Shown here piece after piece: positions 34,493 to 43,288 of a DNA stretch of 64,000 nt; within the stretch, counting starts at the first letter, position 1; each line of letters begins with the position of its first letter. The DNA is taken from the NCBI GenBank assembly GCA_035541875.1, contig DATKML010000009.1:1-64000 (forward strand), written 5' to 3'. The notes under the pieces are model-generated. The model ran no database searches. It was not told the origin of the DNA and saw nothing but the letters and a program-made list of their open reading frames with translations. The DNA is from JAJPHI01 sp035541875 (GTDB lineage Bacteria > Desulfobacterota > Binatia > Binatales > Binataceae). The position numbers and the translations under genes are program-made.

Positions 34493-35314
34493 TTAAGGCT
34501 TACGACCGAAGGCGATAAAGCCAAGGATACAAGCAAAGAAACGCCCGGCGGCGTCGCGCTCACGGAGATCAGCAATCCAGGCCGACGCCGCTTCGCGTGC
34601 GAGCTTGCCGTTTTGAGCCATGACCTGCACTGTGCCCTCGAAAGGCAGCAGAGCGTTTAGACCATCTAAAGTCGTAAGCGTTATAGGATAAGGCTGCAGG
34701 GCCACATCAGCCAATTTGGCAGCTTCGAACAGTCGAAAGAGCTGCCGCCCGGCCCAACCGTTTCGAACTGAATCCGCAAAGAAAGTGGCGATGGCACGGG
34801 TGGTGACCTTATCCGACGCGTCGATCCCGACGAGATCGAGGTCGCCTTCGCGAACGACGAGACGTCCTCCGGGCTTGAGGACGCGTGCCATCTCGGCCAG
34901 TACACGCCCCGGTTCCGTGAGATGCACGAACAGGCGCTCGGCGGTGCACGCGTCGAAATAGTTATCGGGAAAGGGAAGCTCATGGGCACTGGCCATCTTG
35001 AACTCAAGGGGCAAGCCCGATGCGGCTGAGCGCTTACGCGCTTCGGTGACCATCACTTCGCTGGAATCGACGCCAACGGCGAAGCCCGAAGGCGAGACGC
35101 GCGCGGCCAGCGAGACAGTCGCATCACCGGTGCCGCATCCAACGTCGAGCAGACGTGCGCCGTCGCTGAGCTGAAGCAGGTCGTCACCGATCTGACGAAA
35201 GTTCTTTACGGCGCGCGCCGCTCGATCCAGATAGGCAACAAAAGTTGATGTATCTCCCGCGGCATCGACATCGCTGAAACCACCGGCGTTCAGGGGGTTC
35301 TTGCTGTGCGGCAT
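34493..35314 (-). CDS. SAM-dependent class I methyltransferase
   Basis: A 273-residue UbiE-like methyltransferase. Motif I is RLLDVGCGTGDATVSLAARV (about residue 55), followed by GVDSSEVMVTEAR (motif II) and HELPFPDNYFDACTAERLFV (motif III), then LKPGGRLVVRE. The substrate is unknown. It converges on the enoyl-CoA hydratase gene (one base apart) and starts about 50 bases beyond the hisG stop region on the same strand. Confidence 0.88.
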   Translation of the reverse strand: MPHSKNPLNAGGFSDVDAAGDTSTFVAYLDRAARAVKNFRQIGDDLLQLSDGARLLDVGCGTGDATVSLAARVSPSGFAVGVDSSEVMVTEARKRSAASGLPLEFKMASAHELPFPDNYFDACTAERLFVHLTEPGRVLAEMARVLKPGGRLVVREGDLDLVGIDASDKVTTRAIATFFADSVRNGWAGRQLFRLFEAAKLADVALQPYPITLTTLDGLNALLPFEGTVQVMAQNGKLAREAASAWIADLRERDAAGRFFACILGFIAFGRKP

Positions 35315-35362
35315 GGCTTCGCCTCGTGCGCCTGCTCCATGATCCCGCAGGCAGGGATGCAG

Positions 35363-36265
35363 CTAACCGATAATCTTGTTCAGCGGAAATTCCACGATTC
35401 CAACCGCTCCTGCCTGGAGCAACTTGGGAAAGAGCTCGCGAACCGTACGCTCCGCGATAACGGTCTCTACCGCAAGCCATTCCTTCCCCTTGAGATTCGG
35501 GGACGGGTAGAGAGTCGAGATCGTCGGAGCCGTGATCGATGGCAGCAGTGCGATGACGGCTTCGAGGCTCTCGCGCGGCACATTCATCTTGATGCCCACG
35601 CGATGTTCCGCGTCGAGCGCCCCGCGAATAAGCACGCCGATTTGGCTAACCTTGGCCTGTTTCCAACTGTCTTCCCAAGCCGCTTTGTTAGCGACCAGTA
35701 CGGGAGTCGAGGTCAGCAGTTCTTCGACAATACGCAAACCGTTGGCGCGCAAGGATGAACCCGTCTCGGTAACTTCCACGACCGCATCGACGAGCCCGTC
35801 GGCAGCTTTCGCCTCGGTCACGCCCCATGAAAATTCAACATCTACTTTAATTTTACGTTCGGCGAAGACCCGCTTGGTGAAGGCGACCATCTCGGTGGCG
35901 ACGCGCTTCCCCTCGAGGTCCTCTAGACGTTGAATCGGCGATTTGTGGGGGACGCATAGTACCCAGCGCGTTGGCTGAAGCGAAACCTTCGAGTAGATAA
36001 AGCTCTCGACCTGAACGAGATCGACGTTGTTTTCGACGATCCAATCGCTGCCCGTGATACCAGCGTCGAGGGTGCCATCGGCGATATAACGCGGCATCTC
36101 CTGCGGTCGCAGCAGGCGGAAGCTGAGCGAGGGATCGTCAGCGCGCGGGATATAGGAGCGATCACCGACGGAGATGCGCCATCCCGATTTGCGCATCAGT
36201 TCGAGGGTCTGCGCCTCGAGGCTACCCTTGGGAATTCCGAATTTAAGAACGTTATCTTGTGACAT
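35363..36265 (-). CDS. hisG: ATP phosphoribosyltransferase HisG (long form)
   Basis: First enzyme of histidine biosynthesis: joins ATP and PRPP. At 300 residues it is the long form, with a C-terminal ACT-like regulatory domain, so no HisZ is needed. Motifs: KFGIPKGSLEAQTLELMRKS at the start, DAGITGSDWIVEN (about 67), and the PRPP-binding DAVVEVTETGSSLRANGLRI (about 159). It follows hisI by 17 bases on the same strand; together they form a small his operon away from the other his genes. Confidence 0.96.
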   Translation of the reverse strand: MSQDNVLKFGIPKGSLEAQTLELMRKSGWRISVGDRSYIPRADDPSLSFRLLRPQEMPRYIADGTLDAGITGSDWIVENNVDLVQVESFIYSKVSLQPTRWVLCVPHKSPIQRLEDLEGKRVATEMVAFTKRVFAERKIKVDVEFSWGVTEAKAADGLVDAVVEVTETGSSLRANGLRIVEELLTSTPVLVANKAAWEDSWKQAKVSQIGVLIRGALDAEHRVGIKMNVPRESLEAVIALLPSITAPTISTLYPSPNLKGKEWLAVETVIAERTVRELFPKLLQAGAVGIVEFPLNKIIG

Positions 36266-36282
36266 AAAAGGAGAAAGCGATC

Positions 36283-36705
36283 TTACGCTTTGGGTTTTGT
36301 TTGATGACCGTACCCGGGGCCATACTTCGCAGGATCGACCCGACGCTCGTCGGCGATGCGCCAGGCGCCGTTGTCGAGCACACGGAAGAAGCAGGACTCA
36401 TAGCCTTCATGGCAGGCGGCGTGGTCGCCGTGCTGATCGACGCGCAAAAGGACGGTGTCGGTGTCGCAATCGATGCGAATCTCGCGAACCGTCTGATGGT
36501 TCCCGGATTCCTCGCCCTTGCGCCACAGGCGATTGCGCGAGCGCGAGAAGTAGCACGCCCGGCCAGTCTTTACGGTCTCCTCGAAGGCCTCGCGATTCAT
36601 ATAGGCGACCATCAGGAGCCGTCCGCTCGCGTAATCCTGCGTGACGACCGGAACTATTCCGCCGCTCTTTTCAAAGTCGATAGCTGCAGCTGCACTGTTT
36701 TCCAT
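36283..36705 (-). CDS. hisI: Phosphoribosyl-AMP cyclohydrolase HisI
   Basis: Third step of histidine synthesis: opens the adenine ring of PR-AMP. The 140-residue monofunctional form lacks the HisE domain. Motifs: LMVAYMNREAFEETVKTGRA, CYFSRSRNRLWRKGEESGN, the metal-binding DCDTDTVLLRVDQHG, and the zinc cysteines in AACHEGYESCFFR. First gene of a two-gene unit with hisG. Confidence 0.96.
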   Translation of the reverse strand: MENSAAAAIDFEKSGGIVPVVTQDYASGRLLMVAYMNREAFEETVKTGRACYFSRSRNRLWRKGEESGNHQTVREIRIDCDTDTVLLRVDQHGDHAACHEGYESCFFRVLDNGAWRIADERRVDPAKYGPGYGHQTKPKA

Positions 36706-36856
36706 GGCTGATTATTTGGCTTTTCCAATTATCGGAAGCATGAGTATTGGCGAAAGAGCGATACGATTCAACGTAACGGCCAAAGCTGGTGAGGGCCGCT
36801 GAGCGGATTTTGAGCGGCGTTTTCAAGCCGCCTCGTTAAGGGTAGATTAATTCACT

Positions 36857-37735
36857 ATGTGTACCTGTCGGTCGTCGCATCGGCGACCATCCGTTAAGAG
36901 GCGAGCCCTTGCGCTCGTCGCGGGTGCGATCCTGATAGGTGCCTGCAGTCACCCCGCGCCTAAAGTGGAGGCGCCACCTAGACCGACGATCCAGCCATTT
37001 GCTTTTCAGATAAGTTCGGGCAGCGATCAGTATCAGATAGAGGGCTTCACGGCTCGACCCAGCAATCCCGGGCGTATTCCCGCGCTGTTGGTCCTCAATG
37101 GCGACAAAGGGAATGCGAAGCACTGTATCGATAGTACCGAGCGTTTCACTACACTTGGTGTCGAAGTCGCCTGCATCAGTATTCCCGGCTACGGCAAATC
37201 CTCGGGGCCGAGTCGCTTCGTGGGTCCGCAATCGGTCGAGGCGGCGCGCCACGCCCTCGATTTGTTAGCAGCAAGGCCCGACGTGGACCCCAAGCGTCTC
37301 GCCGTATGGGGTATGGCCGATGGTGCCGTAGCAGCCGGACTGCTGATGGACTCTGATTCGCGTCCGCGCGCGGTAATCCTGCAATCCGGCGCGTATGACA
37401 TGGCGAAGCTCTGGCCAGAGGCTTCATTGAGCACGAAGCTCCGGATTTTGCGGCAGGTCTGGCCGAGCAAGCGAGCCTTGAAAGAGCGCAGCGTCGTCGA
37501 GAATCTCCCGGGTAAACTCGACTGCAATGTCCTGATTTTGCATGGTGAGCGCGACCGCAAGATGCCGGTCAAACAGGCAGAGAGTTTGGCCAAGGAACTC
37601 GAAGAGCGCGGTGCTCATGTGGAGACCCATTATTTTCCTCAAGGCTCCCACGAACTCGGCGCGACCGTCGATGGCCCTCTGACCGCATTTCTGCGCCAAC
37701 ATCTCCTTGGCACCGATAGCAGCGCCGCTTCGTGA
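36857..37735 (+). CDS. Alpha/beta-hydrolase-fold lipoprotein lacking the nucleophile serine
   Basis: A 292-residue protein with a lipoprotein signal (LVAGAILIGAC). The fold is recognisable: ALLVLNGDKGN, then GYGKSS, the elbow AVWGMADGAVAAGL, LILHGERDRKMPVKQAE with the acid, and PQGSHELG with the His. At the nucleophile elbow (pattern G-x-Ser-x-G) the residue is Ala (GMADG), so ordinary serine hydrolysis is not expected. It may bind rather than cut, or be an inactive paralogue. The following lipoprotein gene overlaps its stop by four bases. Confidence 0.8.
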   Translation: MCTCRSSHRRPSVKRRALALVAGAILIGACSHPAPKVEAPPRPTIQPFAFQISSGSDQYQIEGFTARPSNPGRIPALLVLNGDKGNAKHCIDSTERFTTLGVEVACISIPGYGKSSGPSRFVGPQSVEAARHALDLLAARPDVDPKRLAVWGMADGAVAAGLLMDSDSRPRAVILQSGAYDMAKLWPEASLSTKLRILRQVWPSKRALKERSVVENLPGKLDCNVLILHGERDRKMPVKQAESLAKELEERGAHVETHYFPQGSHELGATVDGPLTAFLRQHLLGTDSSAAS

Positions 37736-38823
37736 AATACGTTCCTCGTTCTTGCCGCCTGATAGCTCGGCTCATTGTTCCGGTTCTAGGTCTGACGGCA
37801 CTCCTGAATTCGTCAGCCTGTTCGTATCTCCCGTGGAGTCCGCAGGCCGAGGCTTCAGCCGAGGAGGCGAGTGGCACTAATGCGGGCGATTCGCTTCAAG
37901 TTGGGTCGGCACAAGCGACGCCTACACTACCATCAAACTCGGCTCCGTTTGCGATAGCCTCGGGCACCGATCGCGCTCTGTGGTTTGCAGAATTTTCGAC
38001 TGGTCACATCGGGCGGATGTCGCTCGACGGCGAGGTCAAATTATTCTCAGCGAAGGCCGTTGCGGAGCGCATCACGGAAGGACCCGACGACGCAATCTGG
38101 TTTACTGATCCGGCGTCGAACCGAATCGGACGTCTGGGCCGAAACGGCGAGGTCGTCTTTATCAAACTCCCGGTCGAGAATAGCGGTCCGGCGGCGATCA
38201 CACTGGGTCCGGATGGCAACCTCTGGTTCACCGAGCATCGATCCGATCGTATTGGGCGCGTTACACCGCTTGGGAGCCTGACCGAATATGCCCTTGCGGC
38301 GGGTCGTGCTCCGGCAGGTATCGTGGCTGGCCCCGATGGCAAACTCTACTTTGCCGAGAACGGCGGGAATCGTATCGGGCGAATTTCGACCGATGGCGAG
38401 CTTGATGAATTTTCTCTGCCAAATCCGGGAAGTGCGCCTAACAGTATTGTTAAAGGACCAGATAGTAATCTATGGTTCACTGAATTGGGGACCAAGCAAA
38501 TTGGAAGAATGACGCCGCAAGGGGAAACGGCTGAATTCGCTCTGCCCACCGAGTCTGTGCCGATGGGCTTGGCGCCCGGGGCCGATAGCGCTGTTTGGGT
38601 CACGCTGCCTGCCGAACACGCTGTTGCGCGCTTCGAGACCGACGGACACTCGCGCCTGATCACTTTGGGTAAAGATGTGTCACCTAGCTTTATCGTTACC
38701 GGCCCGGACGGGAATCTCTGGTTTACCGAACCGAATGGCAAAATCGGGCGTCTGACTCCTCTTGGAATCCTGACCGAGTTCCCCGCGCTTCCTGTTCAGG
38801 CGGCCTCGGGCGAGAGTAAGTGA
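37732..38823 (+). CDS. Vgb-like beta-propeller lipoprotein (streptogramin-lyase fold)
   Basis: A 363-residue exported protein: signal with lipobox NSSAC (about residue 30), then about seven repeats of the pattern GPDGNLWFTE...NRIGR(I/V)(T/S)P.G..T.F.LP, the blade unit of Vgb-type propellers. Vgb linearises streptogramin B using a His and Glu/metal site; I cannot confirm such residues here, and most homologues with this repeat are not antibiotic enzymes. It overlaps the preceding and following genes by about four bases, so all three lipoproteins form an operon. Confidence 0.85.
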   Translation: MKYVPRSCRLIARLIVPVLGLTALLNSSACSYLPWSPQAEASAEEASGTNAGDSLQVGSAQATPTLPSNSAPFAIASGTDRALWFAEFSTGHIGRMSLDGEVKLFSAKAVAERITEGPDDAIWFTDPASNRIGRLGRNGEVVFIKLPVENSGPAAITLGPDGNLWFTEHRSDRIGRVTPLGSLTEYALAAGRAPAGIVAGPDGKLYFAENGGNRIGRISTDGELDEFSLPNPGSAPNSIVKGPDSNLWFTELGTKQIGRMTPQGETAEFALPTESVPMGLAPGADSAVWVTLPAEHAVARFETDGHSRLITLGKDVSPSFIVTGPDGNLWFTEPNGKIGRLTPLGILTEFPALPVQAASGESK

Positions 38824-39266
38824 AGCACCTAACGATAACCTCTCGGCCCTTAGTCTTTCTCCTTATCGTTTCGGTCTCGCTTGGCAGCGGATGCAGCCTG
38901 CTGATTGATTCCCACGCTCGCAAGGTCACGGCGCAACGCCAGCACGATGCCGACATGGTGCTCAAGGACGGGACGGATCGCAGTGCGGTCGTGGAGAAGT
39001 TGGGTGACCCGGAGCGAACTCAAACCGCCAACGGCCTGCGAACGGATACCTACTATCTCCGCGCGATTCCCGCCCCGAGCGAATCGAGTATCGACAAGTG
39101 GGAAAGGGTCGATCTCGAATTCCTGCTGCTGCCCGAAGTCGTCATGACCCCGGCAGCAATTTACGGCGACTATTTCAGTGCAAATGATCGCAAGATGTGC
39201 CGGGTGAGCTACGGCCGCGATGATCGGATCACCCGCACCGAATGCGAAATGCTTACTGCCGACTGA
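38820..39266 (+). CDS. Small lipoprotein, SmpA/BamE-like pattern
   Basis: A 148-residue lipoprotein starting with GTG that overlaps the previous stop (GTGA). Signal LVFLLIVSVSLGSG then Cys25. The body DGTDRSAVVEKLGDPERTQ followed by RTDTYYLRAIPAP has the KLG-P turn seen in SmpA/OmlA domains. Last gene of the lipoprotein operon. Confidence 0.7.
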   Translation: MKHLTITSRPLVFLLIVSVSLGSGCSLLIDSHARKVTAQRQHDADMVLKDGTDRSAVVEKLGDPERTQTANGLRTDTYYLRAIPAPSESSIDKWERVDLEFLLLPEVVMTPAAIYGDYFSANDRKMCRVSYGRDDRITRTECEMLTAD

Positions 39267-39387
39267 ATGGCTGATCCTTGCGGATCATGCCGACGGCGTT
39301 GTTAACTTGGAACGGATTAAGAAGCAGGCGCAGACAGGATAATTCCACGGACAGGCGCACCGCGCCGTCGAAGGAGCGACAGGAACT

Positions 39388-40287
39388 ATGGCACGTCATC
39401 TTGAAGGTAAGGTCGCGGCGGTAACCGGTGGAGGACGCGGTATCGGGCGCGAAGTCGCATTAGCTCTCGCAGCACAAGGCGCGGCGGTTGTCGTTAACGA
39501 TTTGGGCGTAACGGTAGCTGGTCAGAAGGAAACGGCATCGCCCGCGGACGAGGTCGCTGCTGAAATCAAGACCAAGGGCGGGAACGCTGCCAGTAACCAT
39601 ATGGATATCTCAACCCCCGAGGGCGGCGAGGGGTTGGTTAATCAGGCAATCAAGGATTTCGGCAAGCTCGATATCTTGGTCAACGTCGCCGGGATTCTGC
39701 GCGATCGTATGATCTTCAACATGGCCGTTGAGGAGTGGGACGCCGTTATCAAGGTGCATCTGCGTGGCCATTTCTGCACGATGCGCCCCGCGACGGCGCA
39801 TATGCGCGAACGGCGCTACGGCCGTATCATCAATTTTTCCTCGAACTCGGCGCAGGGGAGTCCGGGTCAGCCAAACTACGCAGCAGCTAAAGCCGGTATT
39901 CTTGGACTCACCTACAGCACCGCGAACGCGATGGGGAAATATGGCGTTACTTGCAATGCGATCTTCCCCGGCGCCGCTACTCGCATGACCGATACGATTC
40001 CCGCGGGTCGGATGCCCGGAGCCACTGGAGAAAGCCAAAGCGCGACCGGCACTCCGATGGACCCGGCGAACGTGCCGCCGATTATCGTTTACCTCGCGAG
40101 TGATGAGGCGGCCGACGTTAACGGGCAATGCTTCGGAGCTTCCGGCTACCGGATTTCACGTTACACCCACATGAAGCCCGATCGCGTGCTGATGAGTCCG
40201 GGACCGTGGGATATCGATCATCTGTTCAAGGTCTTTAAAGGCACCTTGGGCGCCGGCCTCGAACCGCCGCGGATGTTCTTCTCCTAA
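39388..40287 (+). CDS. SDR-family dehydrogenase (multifunctional-enzyme 2 type)
   Basis: A 299-residue short-chain dehydrogenase: TGGGRGIG cofactor motif (residues 14-21), DLGV after strand 2, NVAG (about 99), catalytic Ser in NFSSNSAQG and YxxxK in NYAAAKAG (Tyr163, Lys167 approximately). The insert and long C-terminal extension match the hydroxyacyl-CoA dehydrogenase domain of peroxisomal MFE-2-like enzymes, so oxidation of a hydroxyacyl-CoA is a fair guess. A terminator follows at 40313. Confidence 0.88.
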   Translation: MARHLEGKVAAVTGGGRGIGREVALALAAQGAAVVVNDLGVTVAGQKETASPADEVAAEIKTKGGNAASNHMDISTPEGGEGLVNQAIKDFGKLDILVNVAGILRDRMIFNMAVEEWDAVIKVHLRGHFCTMRPATAHMRERRYGRIINFSSNSAQGSPGQPNYAAAKAGILGLTYSTANAMGKYGVTCNAIFPGAATRMTDTIPAGRMPGATGESQSATGTPMDPANVPPIIVYLASDEAADVNGQCFGASGYRISRYTHMKPDRVLMSPGPWDIDHLFKVFKGTLGAGLEPPRMFFS

Positions 40288-40312
40288 GCGATCCAGCTAT
40301 CGATGAAAAGGC

Positions 40313-40348
40313 GGGGAGGTCGACTTGAGACCTCCCCGTTGCTTTTTT
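40313..40348 (+). terminator. Rho-independent terminator after the SDR gene
   Basis: GGGGAGGTC (40313-40321) pairs with GACCTCCCC (40329-40337), followed by TTGCTTTTTT. Confidence 0.9.
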
Positions 40349-40462
40349 CATCGGACGACAATGCAACCGATATCTGCTTTCGCGGTTGGCAACAACTGCT
40401 AGAGTAGTTTTCCGAGCCATGCTCCTGATCACCAACAGTCGAATACCCGAAGCCGAGGCCTG

Positions 40463-41140
40463 ATGGCGAACGTAAGCCTCTATCAATTCCGAACTAGCCC
40501 CTTTTGCGCGAAGATCCGCAAGATTCTGGATTACAAAGGGATCGACTACAAACTGATCGAGGTGGATTACGTCGATCGCCGTAACTTGCTCGCCGCCTCG
40601 GGGCAGATGATGGTGCCGGCGCTGACGCTGCCGAGCGGCGAGACGATCACAGAGTCCGACGTTATTGCCCATCGGATTGAAGAGGCTTACCCGGAGCCAA
40701 CGATTTTTCCCGAGCATTGGCGTGGGATTCATATCGGACTTGCCCGGTACTTCGATACTGAGTTGGAAGATGTGCTGTTTCGGGCCGCGGTGGCCGATGA
40801 GATCGAGCACTATCGCAAGCTCGGCCATGATCGTGAGGCGCTCTGGCGATTGGTGCGCGAGCGTAAATATGGCGCTGGCTTCTGCGATCAGATGGTGCGC
40901 GATCGTGCGGCTAATCTGGATCGCGCTGTAACGATGCTTGCGCCGATCGACGAAACGCTCGATCGCCGCGCCTTCCTGCTAGGACAAATCGGTTATGCCG
41001 ACTTTGCGCTCTATGGACAGCTCTACTATCTGGGCTTCACCGGGGAAGTGAAAATCCCTGCGCAGCTTGCGAATCTGCGAGCGTTCTACGATCGGATGGA
41101 TCGAATCACGGCGATCATCGAGACCGAAGGGCAGAGCTAG
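40463..41140 (+). CDS. Glutathione S-transferase family protein
   Basis: A 225-residue two-domain GST. The thioredoxin-like N-terminus has TSPFCAKIRKILDYKGIDY with the Ser/Cys active-site turn, the cis-Pro loop MMVPALTLPSG, and the glutathione-binding ESD (ITESDVIAHRIEE). The C-terminal half is all-helical. Substrate unknown. It overlaps the convergent VanZ-like gene by four bases. Confidence 0.88.
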   Translation: MANVSLYQFRTSPFCAKIRKILDYKGIDYKLIEVDYVDRRNLLAASGQMMVPALTLPSGETITESDVIAHRIEEAYPEPTIFPEHWRGIHIGLARYFDTELEDVLFRAAVADEIEHYRKLGHDREALWRLVRERKYGAGFCDQMVRDRAANLDRAVTMLAPIDETLDRRAFLLGQIGYADFALYGQLYYLGFTGEVKIPAQLANLRAFYDRMDRITAIIETEGQS

Positions 41141-41655
41141 AACTGGCCGGTGATCGCGGCGTAGAGGAAGCGACTGAAGAGGGCTCCGGACGAGTCCAGC
41201 GCGACGTCGTATAACGAAGGACCTCGGGCTCCCGAAAAGATCTGGTGGAACTCATCGGTCATTGCGTAAAGCACGCATAGACCGAGCGCCGCATACGGAC
41301 GCCCCGCCATCGGACGGCGGATCATCACCCAAAAGAGGATCGCGTAGTTCGTAAAGTGTGCCAGCTTGCGAATCAGGTTGTGCAGGATGTCGATCCTCAT
41401 GTTGGAGAGAGTCGGAAACATCCATCGCAACACAGGTTCGATTATCGAGGCTGTGTTGGCTGCGGAAAAGACTGAGGTCGACAGAGCGAAGAGGATAAAG
41501 CTCCAGGCGATAACCAGAATCCATTCCGAAAGATCGAAACGCCATCGCGGTGGCGGGGGTAGCGCGCTGACACCTCCGAGTGCTGGGCTCTCTGTTTCCA
41601 TACTTACCTGATAGAGGGGACGCTTCATTGTCGCGACCCCGGCCTCACGTATCAA
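41137..41655 (-). CDS. VanZ-family membrane protein
   Basis: A 172-residue membrane protein with four helices. The VanZ pattern is clear: RKLAHFTNYAILFWVM, LYAMTDEFHQIFSGARGPSL and YDVALDSSGALF. VanZ proteins include a teicoplanin-resistance factor, but most, like this one in a Gram-negative context, have no known role. It is divergent from zwf (70 bases). Confidence 0.82.
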   Translation of the reverse strand: MIREAGVATMKRPLYQVSMETESPALGGVSALPPPPRWRFDLSEWILVIAWSFILFALSTSVFSAANTASIIEPVLRWMFPTLSNMRIDILHNLIRKLAHFTNYAILFWVMIRRPMAGRPYAALGLCVLYAMTDEFHQIFSGARGPSLYDVALDSSGALFSRFLYAAITGQF

Positions 41656-41725
41656 GCCGGTCAGGATGAAGTGGCAAGGTCGGCTTCACGATGCTTTGAG
41701 GATGCGGCGGGGCTATAGTTTGCAG

Positions 41726-43246
41726 ATGAATCATACACTGCATATCGCGAAAGCACCTCAGCCGGCGCCATGCACCGTGGTCATTTTTGGCGCTTCCGGG
41801 GATCTGGCGAAACGCAAATTGATTCCGGCGCTCTACAATCTCCGTGCCTGTGGACGGGAAGCAGGGCCGCGCGAATTTAACGTGATCGGCTTTGCGCGCC
41901 GTCCGATGGAGTTGGAGAAGTTCCGCGCCGACGCACGCGATTGGGCCGCACGCTTCTCACGGCTCGAACTGGAGCATCAATGCTGGAGCGATTTCGCCGC
42001 ACGCCTCGATTACGTCGACGGGCTGGATCAGCCCGACGGCTTTACGCGCCTGAAAGAGCGGCTCGAACAGCTCGAGGCGCAACATGGACTGCCGCCGAAT
42101 CGAATCTATTACCTCTCGATTCCGCCGGAGGCGATCGGCCAATGCGTCGAGCGGATCGCCTCTGCAGGACTGATCACTGACCCTGCGTCGGCGAGCTTTA
42201 CGCGGCTGGTCGTCGAGAAACCGATCGGTCGTGACCTTGCCAGTGCGCTCGAACTGAATCGCCTGCTGGGGCGCTATTTCGATGAGTCGCAAATCTTTCG
42301 TATCGACCATTACGCAGGCAAAGAAACAGTCCAGAACCTGCTCGTGTTGCGCTTCGCCAATGCGATCTTCGAGCGGATGTGGGGGGCGCGCAACGTCGAT
42401 CATGTTCAGATTACTGTCGCAGAGAGCGAAGGCGTCGGTACGCGGGCGCTGTATTACGATCCGGCGGGAGCCCTCCGCGACATGGTGCAGAATCATATTC
42501 TGCAGTTGCTTTCATTGATCGCGATGGAGCCGCCGGTCTCGCTCGACGCTCGGGCAATTCGCTCGGCCAAGCTCGATGTCCTTCGCGCGCTGCGGCCGAT
42601 CGCTACCGGCGCAGCACGTCATCAAGTGATTCGCGGTCGCTATGGACCGGGCGCGCTCGAAGGACAGGCCGTGAAGGGCTATCTGGAAGAACAGGGCATC
42701 CCCAAAACCTCGACGACTGAAACCTACGTAGCGATCAAAGCGTACGTCGATAACTGGCGCTGGGCCGGCGTGCCGTTCTATCTGCGGACCGGCAAGCGTC
42801 TCTCGGGTCGTGAAAGCCTGATCTATATCCAGTTCAAGGGCGCGCCGCGGATTCTTTTCAATAGCAATGCCGACCTGCCGTCGAACGCGCTTTCAATTCG
42901 CATACAGCCGGACGAAGGTTTTTCGTTCGAAGTGATGGCGAAGCAGCCGGGGCTCGATCTATCGCTCAGGCCGGTGCGAATGAATCTGCGCTATCAGAGC
43001 GAGTTCACGGGTCCCTCGCCGGATGCCTACGAGCGTCTGCTGCTCGATGTGATGGGCGGTGACCATACGCTCTTCGTCAGTGACAACTTCGTGGCCAAAT
43101 CGTGGGAGTTCGTTCAATCGATCCTCGATCAATGGAATGACGATCCAGAGATTCCTCTTCATGACTATATGGCAGGTAGTTTCGGTCCGGTCGCCGCTGA
43201 TGTAATGATCGGCAATGACGGCCGCGCATGGCATAATCCGGACTAG
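41726..43246 (+). CDS. zwf: Glucose-6-phosphate 1-dehydrogenase
   Basis: Entry enzyme of the oxidative pentose phosphate pathway; makes NADPH. From ATG 41726 it has 506 residues. The coenzyme motif is FGASGDLAKRKLIPALYNL (about 21), EKPIGRDL follows (about 155), and the active-site signature is RIDHYAGKETVQN (about 190), where the usual Leu of DHYLGKE is Ala. The catalytic His and Lys are kept. A longer start at 41666 is possible but is less like the family. No pgl or gnd is adjacent. Confidence 0.94.
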   Translation: MNHTLHIAKAPQPAPCTVVIFGASGDLAKRKLIPALYNLRACGREAGPREFNVIGFARRPMELEKFRADARDWAARFSRLELEHQCWSDFAARLDYVDGLDQPDGFTRLKERLEQLEAQHGLPPNRIYYLSIPPEAIGQCVERIASAGLITDPASASFTRLVVEKPIGRDLASALELNRLLGRYFDESQIFRIDHYAGKETVQNLLVLRFANAIFERMWGARNVDHVQITVAESEGVGTRALYYDPAGALRDMVQNHILQLLSLIAMEPPVSLDARAIRSAKLDVLRALRPIATGAARHQVIRGRYGPGALEGQAVKGYLEEQGIPKTSTTETYVAIKAYVDNWRWAGVPFYLRTGKRLSGRESLIYIQFKGAPRILFNSNADLPSNALSIRIQPDEGFSFEVMAKQPGLDLSLRPVRMNLRYQSEFTGPSPDAYERLLLDVMGGDHTLFVSDNFVAKSWEFVQSILDQWNDDPEIPLHDYMAGSFGPVAADVMIGNDGRAWHNPD

Positions 43247-43288
43247 CTTTTACTCAACCGCGGCTTCAGACAAAGGAGACGATCAGAC

